NCBI GenBank assembly: GCA_040384465.1 | Contig: JAZKJF010000002.1 | Coordinates: forward strand, 62,001-126,000 | DNA length: 64,000 nucleotides | Direction: 5' to 3' | DNA from: UBA5078 sp040384465 | GTDB taxonomy: Bacteria > Pseudomonadota > Gammaproteobacteria > Pseudomonadales > Pseudohongiellaceae | Part shown: positions 1-7,879 of the stretch, piece after piece | How positions within the stretch are numbered: position 1 is the stretch's first letter | How the letters are laid out: each line of letters opens with the position of its first letter | Translations under genes and position numbers: made by a program | The notes under the pieces: model-generated | The model's input: the letters and a program-made list of their open reading frames with translations, nothing else | Database searches by the model: none | Told to the model about the DNA's origin: nothing

Positions 1-959
1 GAACTTTCCTGATTGCTTTCCTGGGCGGATGCCGCCCCAGTTGTCGCTGTAGTCGCTTTCCGCGTGGATGCAGCCCCCTCAGAGTTAACCCCCCGGCTTT
101 CCACTTCCTTCACCCAGGACTTGAATTCAAGCTGGCTGAAGAGGGCGTGGAGCTGCTCTCGGTCTTCGTCTTTGTGCACCAGATCGACAATCTGTACGTC
201 CAGCGCCACATCGCGCTTGATCGTCGCAAGGCGATAACTCAGCCAGAGCTGGTCGATATTCTCTCGCAAACGCTCCCCAATCTTGCCGGACACCTTGTCG
301 GCGTTGGCCACCAGCGCGTCCAGCGAGCCGTATTCCTGCAGCCACTTCAAGGCTGTCTTCGGCCCGACACTTGGCACGCCAGGAATGTTGTCAGCCGCAT
401 CGCCCATCAGGGCGAGATATTCGACGATGCGCTCAGGGGGAATTCCAAATTTGGTGGTCACTCCGGCAGGGTCCAGCGACTCGTTGGTCATGGTGTTGAG
501 CAGCGTGACATTCTCGGTGACCAGTTGGGCCAGATCCTTGTCGCCCGTGGAGATCAGCGTTCTGATCCCTTGCGCACAAGCCTGCGTGGCCAGTGTGCCG
601 ATAACGTCATCCGCCTCCACACCGTCAATCACCAGTATTGGCAGGCCCATGGCTTTAATGATGGCGTGGATGGGTTCGATCTGACTGCGCAATTCATCCG
701 GCATGGGCGGCCGGTGTGCCTTGTAGTCGGCGTACATGTCATTGCGGAAGGTCTTGCCCTTGGCATCGAACACGACCGCGATGTGACTGTCTGGATACGT
801 TTTCACCAGACTGCGAATCATGTTGATGACGCCTTTTACGGCGCCGGTGTGTTGCCCTTTGCTGGTGAGAAGCGGGGGGAGGGCATGAAAGGCGCGAAAC
901 AGGTAGGACGATCCATCCACCAGAACCAGCTGCACCTCACGCGGTGTACTTGTATCCAT
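1..959 (-). CDS. polA: DNA polymerase I, N-terminal part (cut by window start)
   Basis: About 319 codons are visible, read leftward off the window edge. They cover the 5'-3' exonuclease (FEN-like) domain, which removes RNA primers and flaps during Okazaki fragment maturation and repair. Acidic metal-binding motifs are in order: LVDGSSYLFRAFHALPP near residue 13, VVFDAKGKTFR, EADDVIGT, STGDKDLAQL and GDAADNIPGVP, followed by the helix-hairpin-helix GPKTALKWL. The visible end is a low-complexity Ala/Thr/Ser linker, as expected before the 3'-5' exonuclease-like domain. The ATG at 957-959 gives the family-typical N terminus. The polymerase domain lies outside the window. The gene is followed on the other side by znuA, also a neighbour region in pseudomonads. 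Confidence 0.95.
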   Translation of the reverse strand, partial: MDTSTPREVQLVLVDGSSYLFRAFHALPPLLTSKGQHTGAVKGVINMIRSLVKTYPDSHIAVVFDAKGKTFRNDMYADYKAHRPPMPDELRSQIEPIHAIIKAMGLPILVIDGVEADDVIGTLATQACAQGIRTLISTGDKDLAQLVTENVTLLNTMTNESLDPAGVTTKFGIPPERIVEYLALMGDAADNIPGVPSVGPKTALKWLQEYGSLDALVANADKVSGKIGERLRENIDQLWLSYRLATIKRDVALDVQIVDLVHKDEDREQLHALFSQLEFKSWVKEVESRGVNSEGAASTRKATTATTGAASAQESNQES

Positions 960-982
960 ATCGTGTTTTCCATGTCCTCTGG

Positions 983-1870
983 CTACTGCCCGAGACAAGT
1001 GTTGATGGCCTGCGCCAGATTGCCGATCAGCTGGGCATATGCGCCAGGACCAGAGGTGATTGCAGCACCGAGCGTATCGATCCGCACCTTGTTGATCGGG
1101 TAGTCGGCAAACACCGTTTCCGTAGTGGAGTCATTGGAGTCCACATCGTCCAGAAGGCAGGTCGGGCGCAACTCGTCCAGTCGCGATCTGATGTCGAGAA
1201 TATGCCTGATTCCTGGCTGAATTTCATGGTCTGGCACCAGTACAAATTGATGTTCGAGGCCAAACTGCTTTTCGAAGTACTGGAGGCCATCGTGGTACAC
1301 CGCGTAGCGACCATCCTTCATCGGCTCCACTGCCTCTGCCATGGTCATCTCCAGCGCTCCCATGCTGTCGGTAAACCGGCTCAGATTGGCTTGATACCGG
1401 GCTTGATGGGCGGGGTCGAGTGCGATCAATGCCTGCGCCATGCGCTCGCCGAGCAGCCGGGCGTTGCGGGTATCCAGCCAGACATGTGGATCGTAGCGCC
1501 CATCTTCCTCATGCCCGACCTCTGCCGATGCAGGCGCGTACAGCGTGATCCCGTCCAGCGTTGCGAATTCAACCACCGTCGTTGAACTGTCGAGTTCCCC
1601 CAGAAAATCCGTCAGATAGGTTTCCATCTGCGGCCCCACCCAGAGGACAAGCCGGGCATCGGTCACCTTGCGAACGTCGGAGGGGCGCAGCGTAAAGTGG
1701 TGAGGGGAGACATTCGCAGGGATCAGCAGTTCGGGCTCTGCGATGCCATCCATCAGTTCTGCTGCAATTAGTTGCAACGGTTTGATGGTGGTGAGGACCT
1801 GTGCCTGCGCGGATGCCACATCAGCAAAGGCGAAAATGAGTGCGCAAATGGCGGCGACACGCTTGAACAT
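983..1870 (-). CDS. znuA: Zinc ABC transporter periplasmic binding protein
   Basis: 295 aa cluster A-I metal-binding protein that captures Zn2+ in the periplasm and hands it to ZnuB. A signal peptide is visible (MFKRVAAIC..FAFADVASAQA, cut near residue 22). Metal-site histidines fit the family: H57/H58 in SPHHF, H129 in DPHVW and H193 in VYHDGLQY. The His-rich loop of E. coli ZnuA is almost absent (only GHEEDGRYD near 119-127), so this is a short-loop variant. It is divergent from znuCB, and a Zur-like operator lies between them, so repression under zinc sufficiency is expected. A manganese or iron relative (PsaA/SitA type) is less likely given the operator and partners. Confidence 0.9.
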   Translation of the reverse strand: MFKRVAAICALIFAFADVASAQAQVLTTIKPLQLIAAELMDGIAEPELLIPANVSPHHFTLRPSDVRKVTDARLVLWVGPQMETYLTDFLGELDSSTTVVEFATLDGITLYAPASAEVGHEEDGRYDPHVWLDTRNARLLGERMAQALIALDPAHQARYQANLSRFTDSMGALEMTMAEAVEPMKDGRYAVYHDGLQYFEKQFGLEHQFVLVPDHEIQPGIRHILDIRSRLDELRPTCLLDDVDSNDSTTETVFADYPINKVRIDTLGAAITSGPGAYAQLIGNLAQAINTCLGQ

Positions 1871-1900
1871 GGTTGGTTTCTTCGATGGAGGTCAATAGTG

Positions 1901-1923
1901 GAAATGCTATATTATACCATTAT
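1901..1923. promoter_or_regulatory. Zur operator between znuA and znuCB
   Basis: An imperfect 23-bp dyad: left arm GAAATGCTATA, centre T, right arm TATACCATTAT. It matches the gammaproteobacterial Zur consensus (GAAATGTTATA, any base, TATAACATTTC) at 19 of 23 positions by hand. It sits 30 bp upstream of znuA and 35 bp upstream of znuC, where it can cover both divergent promoters. Zinc-loaded Zur would shut off both units. No zur gene is present in the window; in Pseudomonas it is usually the first gene of the znuCB unit. Confidence 0.85.
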
Positions 1924-1958
1924 CGTTTATAACAGGACGCCCCTGAAGGAATCTGCGG

Positions 1959-2711
1959 ATGGACAAGGTCTGCCTCATCGATGCTGTCGACGTCTGCATG
2001 CAGTTCGGCGACCGTCAGGTTCTGCAACATGTTGACCTCAAGGTCCATCAAGGCGAGATCGTCACGCTCGTCGGTCCGAATGGGGCGGGCAAGACCACAC
2101 TGGTCCGTATCGTGCTCGGCCTGCTGTCACCACAAACCGGCACCATCACCAAACCCACAGGTCTGCGTATCGGCTATATGCCGCAGAAGCTGCATGTAGA
2201 GCCGACGATGCCGATGACGGTGAAGCGCTTCCTTGCGCTCGCTCGTCACGCCAGCAATGAGCCCATCACCCGGATTCTCGATGAAGTCAGAATCGGCCAT
2301 TTGCTGAACCAGCAGTTGCGGGCGATTTCCGGGGGCGAGCTGCAACGGGTGCTGCTGGCCAGAGCTTTGTCGCAGGCCCCGCAATTGCTGGTGCTGGACG
2401 AACCGGCACAGGGCGTCGATGTGGCAGGGCAGGCCGAGCTCTATCAGCTCATCAACGAAATTCGCAACCGCCATCACTGCGGCGTGCTGATGATCTCTCA
2501 CGATCTGCACTTGGTCATGGCCACTACGGATCAGGTGATCTGTCTGAATCATCACATCTGCTGTCATGGCCGTCCCGAGCAGGTCAGTGTCGATCCGTCT
2601 TATCTCGCGCTATTCGGGAAAAAAGAGGCCAAGACCTTGGCCGTTTACACACACCATCACAATCATCAGCACGACATCAATGGCTGCGTGATCGAGAAGA
2701 AGAATGGCTGA
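1959..2711 (+). CDS. znuC: Zinc ABC transporter ATP-binding protein
   Basis: 250 aa cytoplasmic ATPase that drives ZnuB. Walker A GPNGAGKTT is near residues 39-47, the signature ISGGELQR at 123-130, Walker B LLVLDEPA at 143-150 and the switch His in MISHDLHLV. The C terminus carries a histidine cluster (THHHNHQHD, residues 231-239), a frequent feature of ZnuC proteins that may bind zinc. The last 8 bp overlap znuB, which indicates translational coupling. It starts 35 bp after the Zur box, so expression should rise when zinc is scarce. Confidence 0.93.
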   Translation: MDKVCLIDAVDVCMQFGDRQVLQHVDLKVHQGEIVTLVGPNGAGKTTLVRIVLGLLSPQTGTITKPTGLRIGYMPQKLHVEPTMPMTVKRFLALARHASNEPITRILDEVRIGHLLNQQLRAISGGELQRVLLARALSQAPQLLVLDEPAQGVDVAGQAELYQLINEIRNRHHCGVLMISHDLHLVMATTDQVICLNHHICCHGRPEQVSVDPSYLALFGKKEAKTLAVYTHHHNHQHDINGCVIEKKNG

Positions 2712-3504
2712 TTTCATTGTCAGGGCCTTGCTTGCCGGCATCTGCATCGCGCTCGTCGCTGGTCCGTTGGGGTCCTTCGTCGTCTGGCGACGCATGTCCT
2801 ACTTTGGCGATACCTTGGCGCACTCGTCCTTGCTGGGGATAGCGCTTGGCATCCTGATGGACGTCAATCTGCAACTGGCGGTGATCGCAAGCTCACTGTT
2901 GTTCGCTCTGCTGCTGGTGTTGCTGCAGACCAGAAAGACCCTGTCGACCGATACCTTGCTGGGCATTCTGGCGCATAGCACGCTGGCCTTCGGTCTGCTC
3001 ATCCTCTCTCTGTCCAACACGGTACAGGTGAATCTGGTGGCCTATCTGTTCGGGGATCTGCTCACCATCGGGACGACGGATCTTTACTGGATCATGAGCT
3101 GTACCGCCATGATTGGCGTGTTGCTCATCATTTTCTGGAATAATTTCCTGACTATCACTGTGCATGAAGAGCTGGCGCAGGTCGAAGGCGTGCCGGTGGG
3201 GCGCTTGCACTGCCTGATGGTAGTGATGGTGGCTCTGTTGATTGCGGTGTCGATGAAGATTGTCGGCGTGCTGCTGATTACGTCGCTGTTGATCATTCCA
3301 CCAGCGGCAGCGCGCAGACTTGTGTCCACTCCCGAGCAGATGGCGCTCGGGGCCAGTATTGCCGGGTGCCTGGCGGTCAGTCTGGGCTTGCTAATGTCTT
3401 ACCGACTGGACACCCCCGCAGGGCCCTCGATCGTCGTCACCGCGTGTTGCTTCTTCCTGGTGACTTATCTGAGCCCCACGCTGCTGGGCAAGCGATCTCA
3501 GTAG
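2704..3504 (+). CDS. znuB: Zinc ABC transporter permease
   Basis: 266 aa integral membrane protein of the ABC-3 family (ZnuB/MntB), very hydrophobic throughout with about eight predicted membrane helices. It forms the Zn2+ channel through the inner membrane with ZnuC dimers on the cytoplasmic face. Family features include the N-terminal ALLAGICIALVAGPLGSFVV segment and GDTLAHSSLLGIALG. It overlaps znuC by 8 bp. Its 3' end overlaps the convergent SCO1 gene by 7 bp, leaving no room for a terminator between them. Confidence 0.92.
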   Translation: MADFIVRALLAGICIALVAGPLGSFVVWRRMSYFGDTLAHSSLLGIALGILMDVNLQLAVIASSLLFALLLVLLQTRKTLSTDTLLGILAHSTLAFGLLILSLSNTVQVNLVAYLFGDLLTIGTTDLYWIMSCTAMIGVLLIIFWNNFLTITVHEELAQVEGVPVGRLHCLMVVMVALLIAVSMKIVGVLLITSLLIIPPAAARRLVSTPEQMALGASIAGCLAVSLGLLMSYRLDTPAGPSIVVTACCFFLVTYLSPTLLGKRSQ

Positions 3505-4223
3505 GCAGCTCTGATGGCTGCATACGCCTGCGTCAACTCTCTGTCTTGAATCGCCGCATCAAAGAAACCGTGGTAACGCCCCTCTGGATTGATGATGAGG
3601 ACGTTGCCACTGTGGTCGATCATGTAACTTTCCGGGGTATCAACAGGAGTATCAGCCGAGGCCTGAGCACCATGCCCGGCGTGCTCATCCGCTGAGGATG
3701 TCAGTGCCGGGGGCGGTGAGTGGGCAATAAACAGCTGTCTCGCGAGGGCGGCGACCTCTGCATAAGGCCCGTTCACGCCAACGAAATCCTCATGGAACGA
3801 ACCCATGTATTCCGCCAGCCTCTCTGCGGTGTCCCGCTCAGGATCAACGCTGACCATGATGACTTTGGTGTCTTTGGCCAACGTATCCATGGGCAGGTTT
3901 TTATAGAACTGACTCAATTCTGCCAAGGTCAGTGGGCAAATGTCCGGGCAGGAGGTGAAGCCAAAGAAAATCAGTGACCAACCGCCGGTGAGGCTGCCCT
4001 GTGTGAAGGCCTGCCCCTGGTGGTCCAGCAGGCTGAACGGCTGCAGCACCACGGGTTCTTCATAGACCAAAGCACCCAGTTCGCGCAACTCTTCGGCGCT
4101 GAGTGTTACAGCAGCAGGGGCCTCAGCAGTCTGAGTACCGGTCACACGCAGATAAGTGAGCAGAAACACTAGCGCAACAGCCAGCAAACAGGTGATTAAC
4201 GTAATCTTGATGTTCTTTTCCAT
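3498..4223 (-). CDS. SCO1/SenC family copper chaperone for cytochrome oxidase
   Basis: 241 aa membrane-anchored thioredoxin-fold protein that delivers copper to, and reduces, the CuA site of cytochrome c oxidase subunit II. There is one N-terminal membrane anchor (about residues 7-25). The copper-binding pair is C92/C96 in TSCPDICPLT, with the partner His at H204 in YMIDHSG. A His-rich insertion (DEHAGHGAQAS, near 179-189) precedes the conserved His. It lies 39 bp downstream of cyoE and is read the same way, as with Pseudomonas cyoE-senC. Its target is probably CoxB encoded further right. Confidence 0.92.
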   Translation of the reverse strand: MEKNIKITLITCLLAVALVFLLTYLRVTGTQTAEAPAAVTLSAEELRELGALVYEEPVVLQPFSLLDHQGQAFTQGSLTGGWSLIFFGFTSCPDICPLTLAELSQFYKNLPMDTLAKDTKVIMVSVDPERDTAERLAEYMGSFHEDFVGVNGPYAEVAALARQLFIAHSPPPALTSSADEHAGHGAQASADTPVDTPESYMIDHSGNVLIINPEGRYHGFFDAAIQDRELTQAYAAIRAAY

Positions 4224-4262
4224 CTTTTAAGCTCTGAAAGTATTGGATACTAAAATTTGATG

Positions 4263-5144
4263 CTAGAGGTAGTGGTCAACGAGCAAGACAACGAAGAGCA
4301 CCATCAGGTAGACGATGGAATACCGGAACGTATCCATTGCTGTGGACGCTGTGGGCTTGAACAGCAGCACCAGTGACCAGCCCAGAAATGCCAGACCCAG
4401 CACGATCGCCGCCAACAGATAAAGTGGACCGCTCATGCCGATCAGATACGGCAGGAGAGTGACCAGAAACATGATCACGGTGTACAGAATGATATGCACT
4501 TTGGTCAGGTGCTCACCATGGGTAACCGGCAGCATGGGGATTCCTGTTTTCGCGTACTCGTCCTTGCGATGGATTGCCAGTGCCCAGAAATGGGGTGGCG
4601 TCCACGCGAAGATGATCAACACCAGAATCAATGCCCCTGGCTCAATGGTGCCAGTCACCGCTGTCCAACCCAGCATGGGTGGCATGGCGCCCGACAATCC
4701 ACCGATGACGATGTTCTGGGGCGTCGCTCGCTTCAAATAACCCGTGTAGATAAAGGCATAGCCAACAAAAGATGCCAGCGTCAACCAGGCACTCAGCGCA
4801 TTCACCCACAGCAGCATGATCGCCATGCCGATGACACCGATAGCGGCGGCAAAGATGGCAGCCTGCTTCTGATCGACACGGCCCTGCGGAATCGGGCGGT
4901 TATGCGTGCGCCGCATCAAGATGTCGACCTTGTAGTCAATCAGATGATTCACCACCGCACCAGAGCTGGCGACCAGTGCGATCCCAAGATTGCCCAGAAT
5001 CAGAATATCAAGGGGGACCATGCCCGGCACCGCCAGAAACATACCCACCATTGAAGTGAGTATCATCAGCATGACAACGCGAGGTTTGCACATCTCGTAG
5101 TAGTCACGCCAGGTCGCGGATTGCTTGCTCACCAGTTCTGTCAC
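4263..5144 (-). CDS. cyoE: Protoheme IX farnesyltransferase (heme O synthase)
   Basis: UbiA-superfamily prenyltransferase of the inner membrane that adds a farnesyl group to heme B to make heme O. The Asp-rich motif is seen as NHLIDYKVDILMRRTHNRPIP, and a second loop has HFWALAIHRKDEYAKTGIPM. About nine membrane helices are predicted. I chose the GTG at 5144 (start VTELVSKQSATWRDYYEMCKPR, 293 aa) because AGAGG lies just upstream and the length then fits the family; a longer open frame to 5222 exists. The partner heme A synthase (CtaA/Cox15), normally beside it in pseudomonads, is not in this window. Confidence 0.92.
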   Translation of the reverse strand: MTELVSKQSATWRDYYEMCKPRVVMLMILTSMVGMFLAVPGMVPLDILILGNLGIALVASSGAVVNHLIDYKVDILMRRTHNRPIPQGRVDQKQAAIFAAAIGVIGMAIMLLWVNALSAWLTLASFVGYAFIYTGYLKRATPQNIVIGGLSGAMPPMLGWTAVTGTIEPGALILVLIIFAWTPPHFWALAIHRKDEYAKTGIPMLPVTHGEHLTKVHIILYTVIMFLVTLLPYLIGMSGPLYLLAAIVLGLAFLGWSLVLLFKPTASTAMDTFRYSIVYLMVLFVVLLVDHYL

Positions 5145-5456
5145 GGAATTCCTCTCATTGGCCCGAGTGATGCGGCAGAGATACCTCCGACCCTGAATTG
5201 TGGAAGGTATTCTTGTTGGCACCTGAATGAAGTGTTGATTGTACTAAAACTCGCGTAGAAATGATCGGCGAACTTTCGAGGCCCGAACGCCTGTTGAATC
5301 TGAAGGCATCTGCCCCCACTAGAAAACGTGAGACTTTCCATTTTGGAAGTTGTAGAGTGAAAGTCGTCACGTGAACGTTGTTCCATGCTATGCGTAAGTG
5401 TATGTGTCGTTGAATTATTCATCACCTTCATCTTTATCTTGAGCAGGAGAACCATC
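5145..5456. other. Divergent intergenic region, cyoE / 5457 gene
   Basis: 312 bp without a convincing gene. It must hold the divergent promoters for cyoE-SCO1 and for the rightward membrane protein. The only structure I see is an imperfect short hairpin near 5333-5350 (ACTTTCCA, then TGGAAGT). I see no clear operator or consensus promoter. Confidence 0.5.
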
Positions 5457-5990
5457 ATGAAATGCATTTACTATCTTTCCCCCTCTCTTAAAAGCACTCA
5501 GGAAATTTCCGACGATCTTCATGCGATCGGTGTGGACGACTGGTTCCTGCACATCGTCAGTAAAGATGAAAGCGGCCTGAGCAATCAACGGCTCCACTCC
5601 AGCAATTATCTCGAAACTCATGACTTCCTGCGCGAAGGGATCATCGGTGGGGCTCTGGGCCTTGCTGTCGGAGTCGTGCTCTCATTGCTGACCAGCGGGC
5701 TTGAACCATTTGGTCCGAACCTGCCGCTACTGGCTTACGCCGGCATCCTCTTTGTGTTCGTCAGTTTTGGCGCATGGGTAGGTGGAATGGTGGGGCTGGC
5801 CAAGGAGAACAAAAAGCTGGCGAGATTCCACGATGACATCGAAGCGGGCAAGTACCTGATTCTCATCTACGCGAAGCAGCATCAAGAGGACAACATCAAA
5901 CGCATGATGGAGAGTCGTCACTCAGACGCACGTCTGGCCGCCGAGGACGCTCATTTCCTTAACCCATTCTCAGCACTCAAAGTGAGCTGA
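5457..5990 (+). CDS. Conserved membrane protein of unknown function
   Basis: 177 aa, starting at the ATG at 5457 after a good ribosome site (AGGAGA). The N-terminal 50 residues (MKCIYYLSPSLKSTQEISDD...) look like a soluble alpha/beta domain. Two glycine-rich hydrophobic segments follow (IIGGALGLAVGVVLSLLTSG and LAYAGILFVFVSFGAWVGG), then a charged helical C terminus with KYLILIYAKQHQEDNIKRMM. The layout resembles DUF1269-like or stress-associated membrane proteins, but I do not recognise a specific family. It sits alone between cyoE and the cox assembly genes on the opposite strand, and a strong hairpin follows it. Confidence 0.7.
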   Translation: MKCIYYLSPSLKSTQEISDDLHAIGVDDWFLHIVSKDESGLSNQRLHSSNYLETHDFLREGIIGGALGLAVGVVLSLLTSGLEPFGPNLPLLAYAGILFVFVSFGAWVGGMVGLAKENKKLARFHDDIEAGKYLILIYAKQHQEDNIKRMMESRHSDARLAAEDAHFLNPFSALKVS

Positions 5991-6013
5991 GAGCAGTAAA
6001 ATCGTCACCCCAG

Positions 6014-6044
6014 AACCCGGAGGCTAGCGTGTATCCTCCGGGTT
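6014..6044. terminator. Bidirectional hairpin terminator (no long T-run)
   Basis: A perfect 10-bp GC-rich stem, AACCCGGAGG paired with CCTCCGGGTT, with an 11-nt loop. It lies between the stop of the 5457 gene and the stop of the convergent 6064-6714 gene. It lacks a U-tract, so it may act as a weak terminator or as an mRNA 3'-end stabiliser for both transcripts. Confidence 0.65.
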
Positions 6045-6063
6045 GGTGAAGATGAGCAAGTGA

Positions 6064-6714
6064 TCAGCCCAAGCTGGAATATTTCAACAGCGTCTCGAGA
6101 TCCGTCATGATGTCTTGCGGCGTGTTCTCATCCGTGTAGTACATCATTACGTTGCCGACTGGATCGACAAGCACAATGTAGCTTTCGGAGGTCAACGTCA
6201 GTTCCACCCCCGCCGCTTTCATATTCTGTTCCAACGCAGCCGCATTGCTGTAGGCGATTCCCATGCTGGGAAACTCAACTCTGAAATGATCGGCGATATC
6301 CGTCGGGATCGCCTGGTCACTGGCGTGCAGATAATAGCGACGCACTCGCTGCATGTCCTTGCCAAGGGTCACGTGTAATTGTTGCATATAGTGGATGCGC
6401 TCCTTGCAGCTGGCCTCACACTGGTTAGCTGTTACGTACAGCAGCAGCCAAGGACGAATCTCATACTCCTGGTCCTCCGGAAGACTCGCAATCGTCTCTT
6501 CAAAATTTCTGAAGACCGGATCATCATTCTGATCCTGAACCACCAACGCAGTGATATCCGCAGGAGGGTTGATCAGATGCCCCTTGTTGGAGGTTGCCGA
6601 AACTTCACCGCTGTCAGTGGCTGACCGAAATGACAGTGTCGCCATGGTGACAGGCAATGCTGTAATCAGCAGCAACACCGTCAATTTGATCTTGTTTTTC
6701 AAGTTCGCGTTCAT
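6064..6714 (-). CDS. Thioredoxin-like cytochrome oxidase assembly protein (PA0111-like position)
   Basis: 216 aa with one N-terminal membrane segment (about residues 9-27) and a periplasmic domain. It contains a CxxxC pair, C99/C103 in NQCEASCKERI, spaced as in SCO proteins, and a later PVGNVMMYY strand typical of thioredoxin-like folds. The ATG at 6714 is only 1 bp after the SURF1 stop, so the two are co-translated; a longer frame would overlap SURF1. The position (after SURF1 in the cox cluster) matches a small SCO-like gene in Pseudomonas. A role in copper or thiol handling during oxidase assembly is inference. The conserved C-terminal His of SCO1 (H-S-G) is absent here, replaced by DPVG. 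Confidence 0.75.
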   Translation of the reverse strand: MNANLKNKIKLTVLLLITALPVTMATLSFRSATDSGEVSATSNKGHLINPPADITALVVQDQNDDPVFRNFEETIASLPEDQEYEIRPWLLLYVTANQCEASCKERIHYMQQLHVTLGKDMQRVRRYYLHASDQAIPTDIADHFRVEFPSMGIAYSNAAALEQNMKAAGVELTLTSESYIVLVDPVGNVMMYYTDENTPQDIMTDLETLLKYSSLG

Positions 6715-6715
6715 T

Positions 6716-7480
6716 TCAACTCTCTGTTTCTGTTTGGTCGTTGTCTTTGTGCTTCGTGTTGGTGGTGGGGTGCCGGAATCCAAAATAGATATACAGCGCG
6801 AGCAGTGCAAACGTCATAGCGAACCACTGCACCGCGTAAGCCCGATGTTTCTCTGGCAACATATTAACCGTCTGCCAGTTGCTTTGCTCCAGTCCTGGGG
6901 ATTGCTCCTGAAGTCTTATTGTATAGGGTGCCAAAGCCTGATTAAGCTCTTGCTCGATCAGTGGTACCTGAATGCTTTGTATCACTTTTGGCCACGCGGT
7001 CTGACTCTCTTCGACGGTGCTGCTGAGCAGAAAGGGCTCTTCCAGTGGCACATAGATCGTCGCAGTAATGGTGACCTGCGACTCTATCCTTGTGATGGCA
7101 GGCAGGGCGTCCCGTGTTGCACCCTGGGCAATCCATCCTCTGTTGACCAGAACCATCGTCCCTTCCTGGGTGTTGAAAGGGGAGAGCACTTCGTAGCCAA
7201 CACGTCCTTGATAGGTTCTGTTGTCCAGGAGATACGTGTGCTCGTTGTCGTAAACCCCCGACGCGCTGACGTTGAGATACGCTAATTCAGCGACTTGACT
7301 CCAATCCAAGCTCTCTAAAGACGTTGCAGCTTGCTGACTTCTGGTTTCGAAATCCCGTTGCAGGAGGATTTTTTCCTGTTCACGATCCAATTGCCAGAAG
7401 CCGAGCCACAGCAGCAAGGGAGTGAAAGCCAGTGTGAATACCGTGAGCTTCCAACCAGGACGGAAATTCAGGATTGACAT
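6716..7480 (-). CDS. SURF1 family cytochrome oxidase assembly protein
   Basis: 254 aa with a membrane helix at each end: TVFTLAFTPLLLWLGFWQL near the N terminus and YAVQWFAMTFALLALYIYFGFR near the C terminus. The periplasmic domain between them carries VLVNRGWIA. This layout is diagnostic of SURF1/Shy1, which helps insert heme A into oxidase subunit I. It is divergent from the DUF2909 gene and followed by the thioredoxin-like gene after a 1-bp gap. Its presence implies an aa3-type enzyme, which makes the missing ctaA in this cluster notable. Confidence 0.9.
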   Translation of the reverse strand: MSILNFRPGWKLTVFTLAFTPLLLWLGFWQLDREQEKILLQRDFETRSQQAATSLESLDWSQVAELAYLNVSASGVYDNEHTYLLDNRTYQGRVGYEVLSPFNTQEGTMVLVNRGWIAQGATRDALPAITRIESQVTITATIYVPLEEPFLLSSTVEESQTAWPKVIQSIQVPLIEQELNQALAPYTIRLQEQSPGLEQSNWQTVNMLPEKHRAYAVQWFAMTFALLALYIYFGFRHPTTNTKHKDNDQTETES

Positions 7481-7579
7481 CGTCAGGGCTCGCTAGGTTT
7501 GGTGGAGCATGTTGTAGTGTTGTTCAGTTCACTTCGGCGTTTGCTATCATGAGCAAATTCTCTTCATTCAGGAATCTCT

Positions 7580-7786
7580 ATGCTCAAGATAATAATTGGC
7601 CTGCTACTGCTCGGCATCGTAATCAGTCTGGCCTGCGGTTTCGTCTTTTTCTATCAGGACAAAGGCCGGTCGAAAAGAGTGCTGTATGCTTTGGGTGTCC
7701 GCGTCACTCTTGCCGTATTACTGATGTTGTGCGTGACACTGGGTCTGGTTACAGGATCATTAACCATTCAGGCCCCGTGGTTATAG
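7580..7786 (+). CDS. DUF2909 family twin-transmembrane protein
   Basis: 68 aa with two membrane helices (LKIIIGLLLLGIVISLACGFVFFY and RVTLAVLLMLCVTLGLV) joined by a short basic loop, QDKGRSKRV. AGGA lies before the ATG. A small protein of this family sits at the same place, opposite SURF1 and next to coxC, in Pseudomonas cox clusters. Its molecular role is unknown; the conserved location suggests an oxidase-related function. Confidence 0.85.
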   Translation: MLKIIIGLLLLGIVISLACGFVFFYQDKGRSKRVLYALGVRVTLAVLLMLCVTLGLVTGSLTIQAPWL

Positions 7787-7832
7787 AGCCGTCGCTTGAA
7801 GTAGTTATTATTAGAGAGGCGGGCTTTGGAGC

Positions 7833-7864
7833 ACCGGCAGACCCCACTTGAGGAGTCTGCCGGT
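7833..7864. terminator. Convergent hairpin between the DUF2909 gene and coxC
   Basis: A 10-bp stem, ACCGGCAGAC with GTCTGCCGGT, around a 12-nt loop that can pair further (CC with GG). It lies between the convergent stops at 7786 and 7880. There is no long U-tract on either strand. It is probably a shared transcription end. Confidence 0.7.
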
Positions 7865-7879
7865 CGGTGTTGCAGATAA

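Noticed and set aside
147..1103. Long rightward open frame opposite polA and znuA
   Set aside because: It is antisense to two clear genes, has no family features and no ribosome site; it arises from codon bias of the opposite strand.
5363..5376. GTCGTCACGTGAAC as a third parS site
   Set aside because: Only the CACGTG core and one side match; the palindrome GTTCCACGTGGAAC is not formed.
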